In this document: one piece after another, positions 23,333-35,259 of the stretch
Layout of the letters: each line of letters starts with the position of its first letter
Position numbering within the stretch: position 1 is the first letter of the stretch
Assembly: GCA_014773175.1 (NCBI GenBank)
Contig: VXCM01000212.1
Coordinates: 1 to 64,000, forward strand
DNA: 64,000 bases
Source of the DNA: Lucifuga dentata
Lineage: Eukaryota; Chordata; Actinopteri; Ophidiiformes; Bythitidae
Direction of reading: 5' to 3'
Notes under the pieces: model-generated
What the model was told of the DNA's origin: nothing
Seen by the model: the letters and a program-made list of their open reading frames with translations, nothing else
Database searches by the model: none
Translations under genes and position numbers: made by a program

Positions 23333-23569
23333 AAAAGGTAAAAGTCTTTTGTTCTTTGAGTGGGAGGAAATAAGAGCACAGTGGATTGCAGCTAAAAGGT
23401 GAAGAGATGGAGGTCAGGGACTGTGAGGTTCAGAATAAGGAGGCGGCATTTCAGTCTGTGACAAACAATAAGGAGCAACGCTGCCGGGCGACTCAGAGCA
23501 ACCAGCCTCATTATCATAAAAGTGAATGTAATATGACATGTAGATGGCACAGCAATGCATTAGTACTCT
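23333..23569. other. Spacer between Tc1 element and MITE copy 2
   Basis: Short purine-rich stretch without a gene. Confidence 0.5.
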
Positions 23570-24165
23570 TTAAAGGACCACACTAGTGGTTTTGCATGTT
23601 TAAGCCCAATAAATGCTACCAACATATATGTTACATAAATGGCAACAATTTTCCAAAACATCAAAGTGTATTTTAGTTTTCTTGTTATTTTATTTTAGAG
23701 GAACGGAAAACCAAACAGCAGATCCTCTCAAGTTAACAGCTACACTCACAAATCAACTATACATAAATTGATATACATCTTGCCAAAAAATAGCATGGTA
23801 TGTTTTACATTTTTATGGCACCTTCATAATTTTTTACATGCATTTTTTTAATGCTAAAAGTGGACAATAGTTGTCTGTTCATCATGAATGACTACAGAGC
23901 TTTAAGAGAATTGATAAAGTAGAATATAGCTGGGTTCATGCTGGAAACAAATGTCTACACAACCATAATCTGATCTCAAACTCCTTTAAATCTTTAATGC
24001 TGTAGATTTCTGTTTCTAAAATTAAGAACGATGTTTGGTTCTCTGTGATGGATTACTTATCTCAAGCACATTTCAAATCTCTACAAGTTGATTTTAACAG
24101 CATACTGGAATAAAATGAAACCAATGGCAGTAGGGAAGGCAGAAAAAAGATTCCAAAAATATATA
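23570..24165. mobile_element. TTAA-ended MITE, copy 2, truncated
   Basis: The left end TTAAAGGACCACACTAGTGG continuing TTTTGCATGTTTAAGCCCAA matches copies 1 and 3. The part from about 24045 (TCTGTGATGGATTACTTAT, then TCTCTACAAGTTGATTTTAA) also matches. The right end is missing and is replaced by an ATA microsatellite at about 24166. The central ~330 bp (23700-24040) does not match the other copies and may be an alternative core or an insertion. Confidence 0.75.
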
Positions 24166-24172
24166 ATAATAC

Positions 24173-24204
<32 letters not shown>
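24166..24204. repeat. (ATA)n microsatellite
   Basis: ATA/TAA triplets run where the right terminal repeat of MITE copy 2 should be. Confidence 0.9.
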
Positions 24205-26400
24205 TTATAGAAGTTATGATACGGTTTGAAATTGTTGTTCAGTTAAAATAGGACAAAAGGAAAGATAAATGAGATTCAAAGAGAAATATGTTGGAATGAC
24301 AAAAGCCCAAACGCTTCTGTTATGCTGATCTGTCTCATTGCTGTTGCCTAAACATAATTAATGGTGCGGTGGCATAAATATTAGACAAGTAAACTTATGA
24401 CTGTGTTTGACAATGAGCATGTGGGTATGTTTGGAGGGGATTTGTGTGTGTTTCCTTAAGCCTGAATGCCTGCATGTATCTCCATATCTGATATTGACTT
24501 TTCTTGGGCTCACTGACCTCTGCTTCATAAGATGAAGTATCCTTCCATCCAAACATCGGGTCAAACATTGACATTTACTCATTTACTCCTTTGCCTTACT
24601 AGAAAAATCTGCAAGAAAAGTCCTCCGATCCATACCAATAGAAAACAGAATAAGTTTTGTTCTCCCCCAATCATTAGCAGATAAAGCCCCTCTTTCTTGG
24701 CCTTTAATCAAACAGGCAATGGCTTGACATGGCTGGTTAGCTCCTCGATAGAGTGCTCATTGTGCCAGCGTTGAAAAGAGCTATACAGGGCTTGTCTGCA
24801 AGCAAATCATGGGATCACTGGATGTGCATTCCTCCCTCCCTCCCCCATCCCTGCCTCCTTCTCCATCTCCTATCCTCTTTGAAAATTATCACGTGAAAGA
24901 GTTGCAGATTATTGTTAATTTGTGTTCGGACACTAAACTGCAGCATTCAGGCATAGGATACAAAGGACAATGTGAGAGCAAATAGTACTGATACGTCTTC
25001 ACATGGATCAAGATCTTCTTAAAGTTATGGCTTTCAGATTGACAGTCTTTCAACCTCAGTTTAAGGTATACAGCCCTATTCTCCCAATGCACTTTTCCCA
25101 CAGACAGGGTCCAGAACAAAAGGTTTTAAGGTAAAGGCCCTTCATGCTTGCTGTCTAGTTTGATGAACCCTCAGGAGTAAGGACTCTTGAGTATTGTATT
25201 TTGTCTTTTTTCTTATTTTTTTTTTTTAAGGCTGCTCCGGAGGCACACATGCTCAGCTCAATTCAGGCGCAGCTGCAGATGAAGAGGAGGAATATCAGGG
25301 GGCAATGCTCTATGAAACGGAGGATAGAGGAAGACCTAAGGGGAGAGAAGACCGCTAGTGAAGGAAATAAGAAAAAACTGACAGGGGAAACAATGAAAAC
25401 CAAGCAAGTAGAAGACAAGAATAACAGTCAAGCGAGAGAACAAAAGAGACGGGATGTTTGAGAAGGCAAAAGATAAACTGAGAGGGAGCGACCGAGGCCC
25501 TAAACTCAGATTCCACCAGATAAAGGGTGTTAAGATGGACTGAACTGCACACTTTTTTTCCACGCTGCATGTGAGAGGAGACGGTTGAGAAATAAGACAT
25601 TGTGGTTTTCCTGAGCTAAATATAAGTCTGCGGTTGGACCCACTAACTGCTATGTGTGTCTCTATCAACTGTGTTTTTTTTTGTTTTGTTTTTTTTGTCT
25701 GTGCATAACACTCATAAGTGGCCAAAATACCACATACATGCCTGAAACCTTAATATAGCAAAACATTCTCTTTGCTGTTCTCATCATCTGACACACTGTA
25801 TGCCATCTAATTATTCGCATCTCTGGGATATCCCTCTTTCCCTCTATTTTTCTTATGAATCATCATTTGTGTGCTTTCTTTGGGGAAATGATGCACCTCA
25901 GAAATCTTTTATTGTTCTCTATATGGTGAAGAAGATAATGATGTATTATATATATTTTTGGTTTATTTACTAATGAAGTTTGGTAGGTGCTCAGCATTTA
26001 ATTGCGGGGTTTTTTGTGTATATGTGTGTTACCAAAACCTTAAGTGTGGATAAAAAAAAAAAAAAATCNAAAAAAAAAAAAAAATCTTCATTAATAGAAG
26101 CTGGAAAAACCACAACTTCCCTGCAGGATTTGAAACCACATGACTAGTTTATCATGCGGCCTCCTCATTCCTACACTCCACTGTCTACTTTGATGATTTT
26201 CAGTCGTCAAGTTGTTGTTTCCACTCGTCTGTTGAAATGTGAATTGACTGTCTGTTTAGTTTGGAACACATTTTTCCTTTAGATAAGAAGGTGTGTTATT
26301 TTAAAGTTGCAGTGAACAGTGCCAGATTGCTACACATTTGTCTCAGGTGCCCAAAAACATGCTTTGAAGTAAACGTGAATATCTGGCCATTTACATCTCT
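24205..26400. other. Non-coding stretch
   Basis: No supportable gene. Bases 24690-24790 are low-repeat and could be conserved. A purine-rich tract spans about 25255-25500; the 86-codon open frame over it is taken as a composition effect. A poly-A run with an N at 26069 lies at 26051-26084. Confidence 0.45.
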
Positions 26401-26640
26401 ACCCTCATACCACACACACACACACACACACACGAGCATTTTGGAATATGTACAGGTTTCAACATACTGGTATGAATGTGGAACTTATCATTCTATCACT
26501 CTTTTTATCTGTATATCCTCATCTTTCTCCTTCCATCTCTAACAGCCGATCTCTCTCTCTCTCTCTCTCTCTCTGTTACAGTCTCAGAGCTGTTTAGTAG
26601 AGCAAAAGGCATCAGTTGTGTGTGTGCGTGTGTGTGTGTG
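26401..26640. repeat. CA, CT and GT microsatellite cluster
   Basis: CA at 26410-26432, CT at 26552-26574 and an interrupted GT tract at 26616-26640 lie within 240 bp. Confidence 0.95.
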
Positions 26641-28883
26641 TTCATAAAGGGTTTCAATATACAGTTTCAACATAACAGCTGATAACTACATCTACAGAGC
26701 GCTCATCTTTCTGGTTGTAGACAGAGAAGAGAGAAAAAGAATTGATTGGTCCTAAAAGCATGCACATATACATACAAAACACACACACGCTCAACCATTT
26801 CACCCTCACAAGCCTCAGTAAGGAAGTAATTACTCAACATTCCTCACATTTTTAACTCATTGTGTGGCATGGGAAATGAAGAAGTTGAAGTGGCAACCCA
26901 AACCTATTTGAGGGCAACCCTTCTTAAAAGAAAACATCTGCCACTGCTGCAACTCATCTGTGCATTTTGGTGAAGTCATTCCAACAGAGGGAAAGTTTTC
27001 TCTCTGTAGCCTTGTGTGTGTGTGAAGGGTAATGTGGGTAGTTGTGAACAGACATGTGGGCTACGAGCTCTTACTTTGTCCTCTCATATCCTCCTTCCTG
27101 AACTCAGCTTGTGACTTTGTGACTCAATCTATACTTTTCAGATGCAACTGTTGACTCTATTTGTCAGACACATTAAGCAACATCTACCTGTTTTGCATGT
27201 AAATGCTGGATTATTCTCCAAAACAGATGCGGACAGTAGTATATGCATAAGTGTAGCACGTCAGCAGTCCGGTGCTACATTTGCATCTCCACATGTGCGT
27301 GATAAAAATCAAAATGGAGACCTATTCACAACAACAAGAGGAGCTCATTTGTTTGTTGTTCTTAGCTGAACATGAAAGAAACTTGGAAAGTAAGTAAATG
27401 GTGTGTATGACTGCATCATCGCAGCTTTTTCTCTTTACTTTTGTCTTTACAAAGCTCTTTCTCTTGATTTGTAAAGGCTCTGTTTGGTGAGAGGATGATT
27501 GAGGAGATCTGTCATTACCCATACCTTTATAAGTCATCTTTAAAAGACTAGAAATACAAATGTGCTTAAAATCTTGGGGAGAAATCCTGATATCTGTTTA
27601 GCTTTTCAAGCACACTTGCAGCCGGCATGCCTATAGGTGCGGACATATGATGTCAGCAAACTTATGACACAGACTCTCGTGACTACGTTGACGAGGAAAA
27701 TTCAATTTGATCTTGACTAAAAACACAGGCTAATCACCAATAGTCCCGACTAGACTGAACCAGTAGAAGAGTTTTGCATTACAGATATGCAATTTATTTT
27801 GTTTGAGCAATGTGCAGGGACCATTATGTATAACAGCTGGCATGACAGAGAAGCTCCATGCATTTATGACAGTGCACAAATTTCAAATTTTTTTTTTATC
27901 TTGAATATTCCAGGATTTTAATAACTTCAATGACAGCAGAAGTTGATGTGATGCTGATTGCAGGATATCATTTTTATTTGTTCGTGTGTGAATAAATAGA
28001 ACAATTTCATCTACAGGTCTCAGCATATGTTGCATGTATTCTTTGCTCAGTCGTTTTGACAGTTTCAACAATTCATTTCGCACTCCTGCTACTTTTATTG
28101 TTAACTGAAGAGAAAACATGCTAAAATGTATTTTATAAAATGAGACATGAATATGTGAATGCATGCGCTGTGTATACATAACAGCTGTTGCTGTCAAGCT
28201 GTGCTGATTATTTAATTGTTATGTACACTACAGCAAAGATAACGCGCCGACAAGGTAATTGAAATGTTATCCCAATCTTATCTGAGATGATTACTTAAAC
28301 ACTACATTTCTAATGCATGCTGAATTAGGCAATTACATGCCTTTAACGAGAGCTGGTGAGTGTGTGCGTGAGACAGAGAGGGGGAAAAGAATTAGCAGAC
28401 AATAGAATGGGAATATTAAGTGTTTCAGCCAGTGAGTGCGGGGTCAAAGATCACAGAGCGCTTATAGGCATATTAGCCACTTGGTTATGATAAATTATGA
28501 CTGTGTTGCTATGACGACCAGCATGGCTGCATCCAGCAGAAGAAAAAAAAATGATGGTCCTTAATGAAACAGGGCAGCGAGACTAATAGTATCAGTTATG
28601 TTTTTGCTTGAATTGGGTTAAATAAAACTACTTCTAATTATGCTTATTGGGGGGGGGGNACATGCATAATGAGGAACTCATAGGAGACATCTGTCCATTG
28701 TAACGTAGCTCTGAAATGATGCTCTGTATCCATATGTAGTTTTGAGTGAAAAATTATGTGTTTTATGTCGTTTTGATGGAAACATTTCCAGTGACAAAAG
28801 ACAAGAAATGTTTACTACAAGAGGAAACAAGAAAACAAGAACTATTTTCCTTCTGTCAAAGAAAATGGCTTAAAATGTGTGAC
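26641..28883. other. Non-coding stretch with two conserved-element-like blocks
   Basis: Bases 28240-28360 and 28430-28530 are low-repeat, contain ATTA-type words and, at 28505-28518, an X-box-like GTTGCTATGACGAC. A G run with an N at 28659 follows. No gene was found. Confidence 0.4.
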
Positions 28884-28890
28884 TGTGTGT

Positions 28891-28928
<38 letters not shown>
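28884..28928. repeat. (TG)n microsatellite
   Basis: TG repeat of about 22 units with one TA interruption. Confidence 0.95.
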
Positions 28929-28933
<5 letters not shown>

Positions 28934-29451
28934 CTAGATTCCCCACTGTCTGCCACATTACAGTGATTTGCCACTTACTTGACAATTAGACGCTAGCAGC
29001 TGGATGCTGATTTTGGGGAAACGGTGGGTGCTTGTCGCCACAGTCACGTCACGTCCCCTGTGAGCTCATTAAGGAAGTGTGCAACACCCAGTTGATTGGC
29101 TTAAAATGCTGGAGATGGACAGCCTGGTCCATTGTAAGGGGGAGAGAGGAAAAACAGTCAGGATGACAAACAACTGCTGCAATAGAAAATATAGAAAGGA
29201 AAAGAGGAGACAGAGAAGGAGAGACTGAAGAATGAGCAAGCAGAGTGAAAGATGAGACATGACGGCATACGTGACTTCAATCCTCCCGCACTGCCCCCAT
29301 ATGAATTCTTTCTGCTTCTGAACATCCATGTGTGTAAATGCAGGTGTGAGCACGTACTGTGTACATGTGTATGCAAACATGTTTGAACATGCGATGTTTG
29401 CCAATATCCTCCCATCTGTGTTCTTGTGTACAAATACACATACATTATTGT

Positions 29452-29482
<31 letters not shown>

Positions 29483-30261
29483 TCACAGGCTTTATAATTA
29501 GCTGATGGAGCTCTAACTTCATTACTATGGGCGGGTCTTCTGCACACTAATCAATTTCTACTATCGAGTAACGGCAGATTACAGGGCTTAGTCCACGGCA
29601 CTTGCTGTCAATGGCAGAATTAGCCACAATGCTGCGGGGACAAAGCACGTGGGAGCTCTGCTGTGGGAGGGAGGGAGCATAATGTCTGATTAGAAAGTGT
29701 GTGTGTGTCTGCCTATTTGTATGCAATCTGCGTTTTCAGAGTATATCTCTGAATCTGTCTGCGTGTGTGCGTGCGTGCGTGCTCCCTACTTTGCATGTGT
29801 GTACCTGGCTGCTCTCTTTTAACAGCAACACATCCTGTGGCTGCCTGTTAACTCTGGCATTTTTACAGTCTCGTTTGACTCCAACACTCCTTAAACAAGC
29901 AGCCCAACAAATGCCCAGTCATTTCCTGTGTCTAGCCCCCTGATCCCCCTTTGTAGTTGATGCTTTCTCTCCTTTTTTTCCCTTTCCATGTCCACCACCC
30001 TGTCCTTGAATGTATGTATGACTGTTGCTAATACAAAATTAGTCATTCCAGTAATTATAATGTATGCATTACAATAAAAATCCTGCAGTGTCATTACCGT
30101 CATTTAATGTGCATTAACAATTTACCCTGAGGCCCTGTCAGGTTGGCAGGTTTAGCTGGCTAGAACAGGATGCCGCAGGAGGCCCAGTGAGTGGATGGTC
30201 AATGTTCTCATCCTGAATCCTTGTAGCCCTCAGGCTATCATGTCACATACACACACACACG
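28929..30261. other. Non-coding stretch with CA and purine tracts
   Basis: A purine-rich tract lies at about 29135-29245 and a CA run at 29452-29481. Two overlapping minus-strand open frames of about 130 codons here translate these tracts and show no domain. Short GT/GTGC tracts lie around 29697-29710 and 29762-29782. Confidence 0.45.
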
Positions 30262-30396
30262 CACACACACGCCACCAGGGAATCTGTGGGACAGAAGTTG
30301 GTCCATGATTGGACATCCATTTGATTTGNCACACACACGCCACCAGGGAATCTGTGGGACAGAAGTTGGTCCATGATTGGACATCCATTTGATTTG
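30262..30396. other. 67 bp assembly duplication around N at 30329
   Basis: Bases 30262-30328 and 30330-30396 are identical over 67 bp, starting CACACACACGCCACCAGGGA and ending TCCATTTGATTTG. It looks like a contig-overlap artefact. Confidence 0.9.
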
Positions 30397-33040
30397 TTTT
30401 AGCCTAACTTCATGATAGTCAGAGGGAAGACAATTCAGTCTAGATTTTCTCATAAAGCAGCCACACTGGTCTCTTGGTGCTTTCAAGTCATATGAGAAAT
30501 ATTGTAATTAGGAGATGAGGGTAGGTGAACGCCCCCACAAAGTCATAATTACAAGTGGGAAAACTGGGGAAATGCCTCGACTTTTCAGAGACAGGTGCAT
30601 GACCAGGACAGATGTGATGTCAGTGATCTTTTTATATATAAAAAGCTATATAAAATTATAAATTAATATGTTTGTTTTTTTTTATTTGTTCTTTATTGGC
30701 CCACCAATTATGAATAACATAAATTACACATCTAATGAGCATTCACTGATGTACATGTAGCTGGACTTATGCTAAATAAGCAAGCTGTCTTTGTCAAAGG
30801 AAAACAAAAATAAACGTCCAGGTCATATTGTTCTGACCCAAACCATTTGAACACATTACGTTATAACTCCATTTTCCAAATTCATAAGGTGGAAGTTCCA
30901 GCAGTATTTTAAGGCACAATCTGTATCCATCAAGGTATTTTAAAGGGTTTTATTGACCTAAGATGATACATGGCTTTCACTAGAGCAGCAACAGTTCAGC
31001 ATCCATATGTTGAGCTGAGACAAGGGGAAGTTGGATTTTTGTTAATGTGTAAGAAGAACTAGAGGAGGTGCAGGACCCCCCCCCCNCCCCCCCCCACACA
31101 CACACACACACACAACAGGCTGGGTGAGGGGAGGAGGTAATGCGGTAATGCTCGAGGGGAAGGAGTAATGGCACATGGGTTTATTGACAGCTGTTACAGC
31201 TGGCAGGCCTCCAGATGAAAAAGAAGCTCTTCAAGTGTTGATTGTACATCTTATGGAGGTGTGGGTATTATCAAGAAGACTCCTCCAGCAACCCTCCAGC
31301 ACAGTCCAGCCACTGGACCCCCCCCCTCACTACCACCACCGCTACCTCCATCCCCTCACCCAGCCTCCCCCACCGCAAGCTCTTCTGCCACTGGACAAAA
31401 GCTGCTTCAAGTCAAGCATGAAAGCAGGGGCTGGGGGGGAGAAGAAATTAGGGGTGTGTTTGAGAGAAAATAGCAGGGGGCATGAACTGCCAGCTGTTGT
31501 GTTCAGCACTGCACTTATGAAGTCTCCTGGAGTGTCACAAATCTAGTTTGGATTGGATCACAAGATCAACATTTACTTCAGACCTTGTCAGTGTTAAATA
31601 ATCTTTTATGAGCCAATGCCCAGGGACTTATTCATAACATAAGACAACAAATTCATCATTTTGCTAAATGATTGTGTGGTATGAGCTTAGTAATTGTGAT
31701 AATTTACCAACACTCAACTGATCTCCTGAAAAGGGAATTTGCCTTCGGAGTATTAAATGTCATCACGTTGAGTTGCACATTAAAACTTTGATTCAACTCA
31801 GATTAAGGCAATAAATAGATTTTTTTCACGTCAGGTAAATACCATAATCAGAATGAAATCAGCATAAATTGATGTCGGCCTACTCCAAGGCATAGGTTAT
31901 GCAACTGTAAGTAGATTTACTCCAGTGTGTAAATGATCAACATAAGCATTCTGCGCATGCATTTCCTCACCCTCGCATGCCAATTAAGCAAAAAGTCATC
32001 TATATTTGACAAGCAGAATTGGTGTTTGTTCTAGGACACATCAGCAGGATGCAGACACTTTGTCTACGTAGTATTACACAGTCACAACCTGATCTTGTTG
32101 AACCTGTAGCGTGGTGGCACCACTATTCTAGTTGCATGACAGGAAGCCATTATGCTTTATTAAGTCAACACAAAGTCTTTGGCATCATAAAAATGTTACT
32201 AACCATGTCGCCTTCAGAGGGGTGGTGCTTAAGAATCAGTCTACTCTCACACACTCTTGACTGTTGATTTATGATGTTTGAACTCCCCTCCATGAATATC
32301 ACCTCTGGTGGGTAAAGTTTTCTGTCAGTATTCCTTTAAACTGTAATTTCTCCCCAAAAGTTCTGACTCTCCCTGCTTTGTTTATCTATGATTACATTTC
32401 ATTGTTTTTTCCTTCACAATGTCAGCATGTCTGATTACAACATGAGAGGGAATGAAAAAAAGCAAGCCAAATCAGCCCCCTGAAGTGATCTGTATTGGCT
32501 GGGGAGATGCATTTTTCCCAGCGTTCTCTTGTGCTGTAATCAAAGGGAGTGGCACTCTGACTGTGAGTTCCATCACCAGAGGCTAATGGCTAATCAAACA
32601 GGAGGGCTGCCAGCTCTCAATGGTTTTCTCTAGCTGTCCTCCGCTCTCTCCTTCTCTCTTCTTTATTTATTCAAGAGTTTTGAACAGCTTCTGTTTGGTT
32701 TTCCAGTTAGGCATACGTGTTTCCTAATGTGAGATGTTTCTGTCAGTATCAAAACATTTCTCCTGTGAACGTCAAAAGCTGCATCGGTGCTATTTTTGTT
32801 GTGGTTCGCTTTTAGCTCTTTTTTTTCTCTCACCGAATGTCAGATTTCTTGGATTCTACGATGTTCATGTTTTGAAGCACAGGCCGTGCAACTTTTGCTC
32901 ACCCCCTTTGTTTGTAGCCTTTGTAAAGAGCAATAGATCAAAGGTCAAAGTTCAAAGGCTCTCTGACCCAAGGATCTTTTCAAATGCCAAATCCCATCAG
33001 TCCTCTGGAGCAGGAGGATTTGTATGATTAATCAAATGCA
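30397..33040. other. Non-coding stretch with an open S/P-rich frame
   Basis: An AT palindrome CTTTTTATATATAAAAAG lies near 30630-30647. A C run with an N (31086) and a CA run lie at 31076-31113. Bases 31214-31473 are open in one forward frame encoding a Ser/Pro-rich peptide without a recognised domain. Bases 32490-32610 look like low-repeat regulatory-type DNA. No gene could be supported. Confidence 0.4.
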
Positions 33041-33064
33041 CCCCCCCCCCCCCCCNCCCCCCCC
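33041..33064. repeat. Poly-C run with N
   Basis: Fifteen C, an N at 33056, then more C: a homopolymer that probably stopped the assembly. Confidence 0.95.
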
Positions 33065-33597
33065 ATCCCAAACTAGGCACTATCCTACTGTTTTTTAAAT
33101 AACCTTTATTAAATTCTCAAAGTCTTTTTGAATTTTTGAATTCTCAAAAATTCACAAAACAAAAACACAATCAAATACAAGATTTAAAAGGGAAAATAAT
33201 TGTAAAATCACACTGTCTCTTACTCCTGTATAGGCACTGTCCTACCATGCCCCAACATGGGTCCTTCCCAACACAAACTTAAACTTCTTACCTCCACAAC
33301 ACTTGCAGATTCATTTGAGATACTATTTGCAACTGCGAAGCCGAAAATTGTAGTACTAATATGCCATGACCTATCACTAAAATAGAGTGAAATTTTAACA
33401 TTTGTAGAACTGCCAATTAATTTTAATGAGATGATTTTACACAATAGTAGCAGCAATCACCTCACACATAAGACTAGTTTAAACTCTAACTCATTAGTTT
33501 ATTTATTATTAAGATCAAATTTATTCATTTTCAACTTCAAGTTCCACCCACTTATCGTGACTGTCGTTCAAATGACGATTTAACGATTTAACCTTTT
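33065..33597. other. Non-coding stretch with a small hairpin
   Basis: A perfect 10 bp stem (GAATTTTTGA at 33130-33139 with TCAAAAATTC at 33144-33153) has a 4-base loop. Nothing else was recognised. Confidence 0.5.
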
Positions 33598-33735
33598 GTA
33601 GGTGTGTCTCACTTGGTGTGGGCGTCTGCCTAATGTGTCTCCTCTCCTATGGGTGTGTGCCTCCAATTGTGGGCGTGTCTGTCCAATTCTAGGTGGTGTG
33701 CCCCTACTGAACTAGGCGTGTCTCTTCCAGTGTAC
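33598..33735. repeat. Degenerate GTGGGCGTGTCT-type minisatellite
   Basis: About five diverged units of roughly 25 bp, seen as GGTGTGTCTCACTTGGT, GTGGGCGTCTGCCTAATG, TGGGTGTGTGCCTCCAATT, GTGGGCGTGTCTGTCCAATT and AGGCGTGTCTCTTCCAGT. The units keep a GYGTGTC core. Confidence 0.6.
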
Positions 33736-33773
33736 ACTTTCTGGTTGTTCATCGTTTTATTTTCTCCTCGCAG

Positions 33774-33906
33774 GCCGCTTAGGACTCAATGCAGCAAACA
33801 AAAAATTATAGATGGTCTTATGACTCTGGTGCAATGTGTTCTCAAACTATTGTTGTTGCTTGCCATTGCTTTTGGTTTCATCATTTTCCTATTAGCTTTG
33901 AAATAA
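33774..33906 (+). other. Candidate terminal exon with hydrophobic C-terminus (unproven)
   Basis: A good acceptor (TTTTATTTTCTCCTCGCAG, 33755-33773) is followed by a frame open to a TAA at 33904-33906. The last 21 residues (from VLKLLLLLAIAFGF to FLLALK) form a hydrophobic stretch like a tail anchor. Two AATAAA signals (33902-33907 and 33916-33921) come straight after. The arrangement suits a last coding exon, but T-rich DNA can encode hydrophobic runs by chance, and I do not recognise the peptide. Confidence 0.2.
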
Positions 33907-33921
33907 ACCCAAAACAATAAA

Positions 33922-34481
33922 ATGGAAATAATATTTGCAGCAGTGTCACTAATAAGTTGCACATTAAAATATGTACTGTAACTGCAGGCAAATTCACTAG
34001 CTTGCTGAAATTTAGATATTCCTTAACGGCTCATGTGCACACCACATGCGCTATAGTGCTTGTTTGTCATCTATCAAAACCAAAACTGTTCACAGCCCGG
34101 CTGATCTCAAACTAACTTGTGGGATGTAGCAGGTTAACAATTAAGGAGTGTTGTGCTGCTGGAGCTGTTTGTGTTCCAGAAGTTTGCCAGTCTGGAGTCA
34201 AGATAAATTGGCTCTTTTACTGTCAAGTTTCTATTTAATGTTTTTCACCCAACAGACGCTTCTGTGGCAATATATTTTAATGGTGTTGCCTCACTCCAGG
34301 CCCAGGAGGCTGGAAGAAACTGGAGAGAAGCTGGTGAAGATTGAGACTTCATTCAGTGGAAAAAATATCATATGTTAAAGAGTCGTTTATTCCTCCATTC
34401 CAAATTACTTGTGTACAAAAAAAAATCCCAAACAGGAGTCACAAAAGAACAACATATCATCCAGCACGTTAATAATTTGAC
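33922..34481. other. Non-coding stretch, nothing recognised
   Basis: No open frame or repeat that I can support. Confidence 0.5.
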
Positions 34482-35041
34482 TTAAAGGACTGTATTTTTG
34501 TATGTTTAAGTCCAATATATACAAGCCAGATACATGTTACATTATTAACAACCAATTTCCAAAACAGAAAAAAAAACAAAACTATTTTAGTTTTCCTGTT
34601 ATTTTTCCAAAAACGCAAAATGTTCAGGTGATACACCCACCTTAAAATTCACATTATGCTCAACTGTAGAAGGCATGGTCATTTTTAATTCCTCATTAAA
34701 AATACGTTTTCTCCTAGGACTATATCACCTGGCGGAGACATATACTGTCTTCCGTGCAGCGCCGTGTTGGACCAGCTAAATAAAGATACCTCGACAAAAA
34801 ACTTTAGACCATGTTCGCTGTGATGGATTACTTATTCTCATTTCATTCTCAAGTCTCTACAAGTTGATTTTAATAGCATACTGGAATGAACTGAAACAAA
34901 AGCAGTGTGGAAGGTAAGAAAAACAATTCTAAAATGTACCGTCAGCAGCATATTTTGGGAAATGATTGTCAGTAATGTAACATGTATGCAAGTTGCACAT
35001 ATTGGACTCAAACATGCAATATTACCGGTATTGTCCTTTAA
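34482..35041. mobile_element. TTAA-ended long-TIR MITE, copy 3
   Basis: The left end TTAAAGGACTGTATTTTTG and the minus-strand right end TTAAAGGACAATACCGGTAA are followed by similar sequence (GTATGTTTAAGTCC and GCATGTTTGAGTCC). The interior shares phrases with copy 1: TTAGTTTTCCTGTTATTTTT, TAGAAGGCATGGT, CTCCTAGGACTATATCACCT, GGCGGAGACATATA and TCTCTACAAGTTGATTTTAA. It is 560 bp long and non-coding. Confidence 0.85.
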
Positions 35042-35191
35042 TTTCAGTATGTCACGGTGTGTAACACCTTATACCATTTGTATATATTCGAAACACTGAT
35101 TTATATAATGTGATAATTAAGCGCTCAAATGTCTCATCTCCTCTCATCTCTCATATTTTCTCAGAGTAGGTGTTTCTGCCTCTTTTTTCTC

Positions 35192-35193
<2 letters not shown>

Positions 35194-35254
<61 letters not shown>

Positions 35255-35259
35255 NACAC
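35194..35259. repeat. (CA)n microsatellite with N
   Basis: About 31 CA units with an N at 35255. True length is unknown because the join lies in the repeat. Confidence 0.95.

Noticed and set aside
25201..25461. 86-codon forward open frame with Lys/Glu-rich product after a T-rich acceptor-like tract
   Set aside because: It follows the purine-rich composition of the DNA; no domain, no usable donor, and the minus strand is equally open.
26100..26160. Minus-strand GGTTTCAAATCC beside a poly-A run
   Set aside because: Boxes too close together and the 5' half cannot fold like a tRNA.
29069..29547. Two overlapping minus-strand frames of about 130 codons
   Set aside because: They translate a CA/TG microsatellite and a purine tract; low-complexity products without a domain.
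30262..30396. Tandem 67 bp duplication with CA repeat
   Set aside because: Same artefact pattern around N 30329.
31175..31546. 123-codon forward frame
   Set aside because: A different frame of the same stretch is equally open and more protein-like; neither has a fitting exon boundary or known domain.
33041..33064. C run as a possible G-quadruplex
   Set aside because: An uninterrupted homopolymer with an N; length unreliable.
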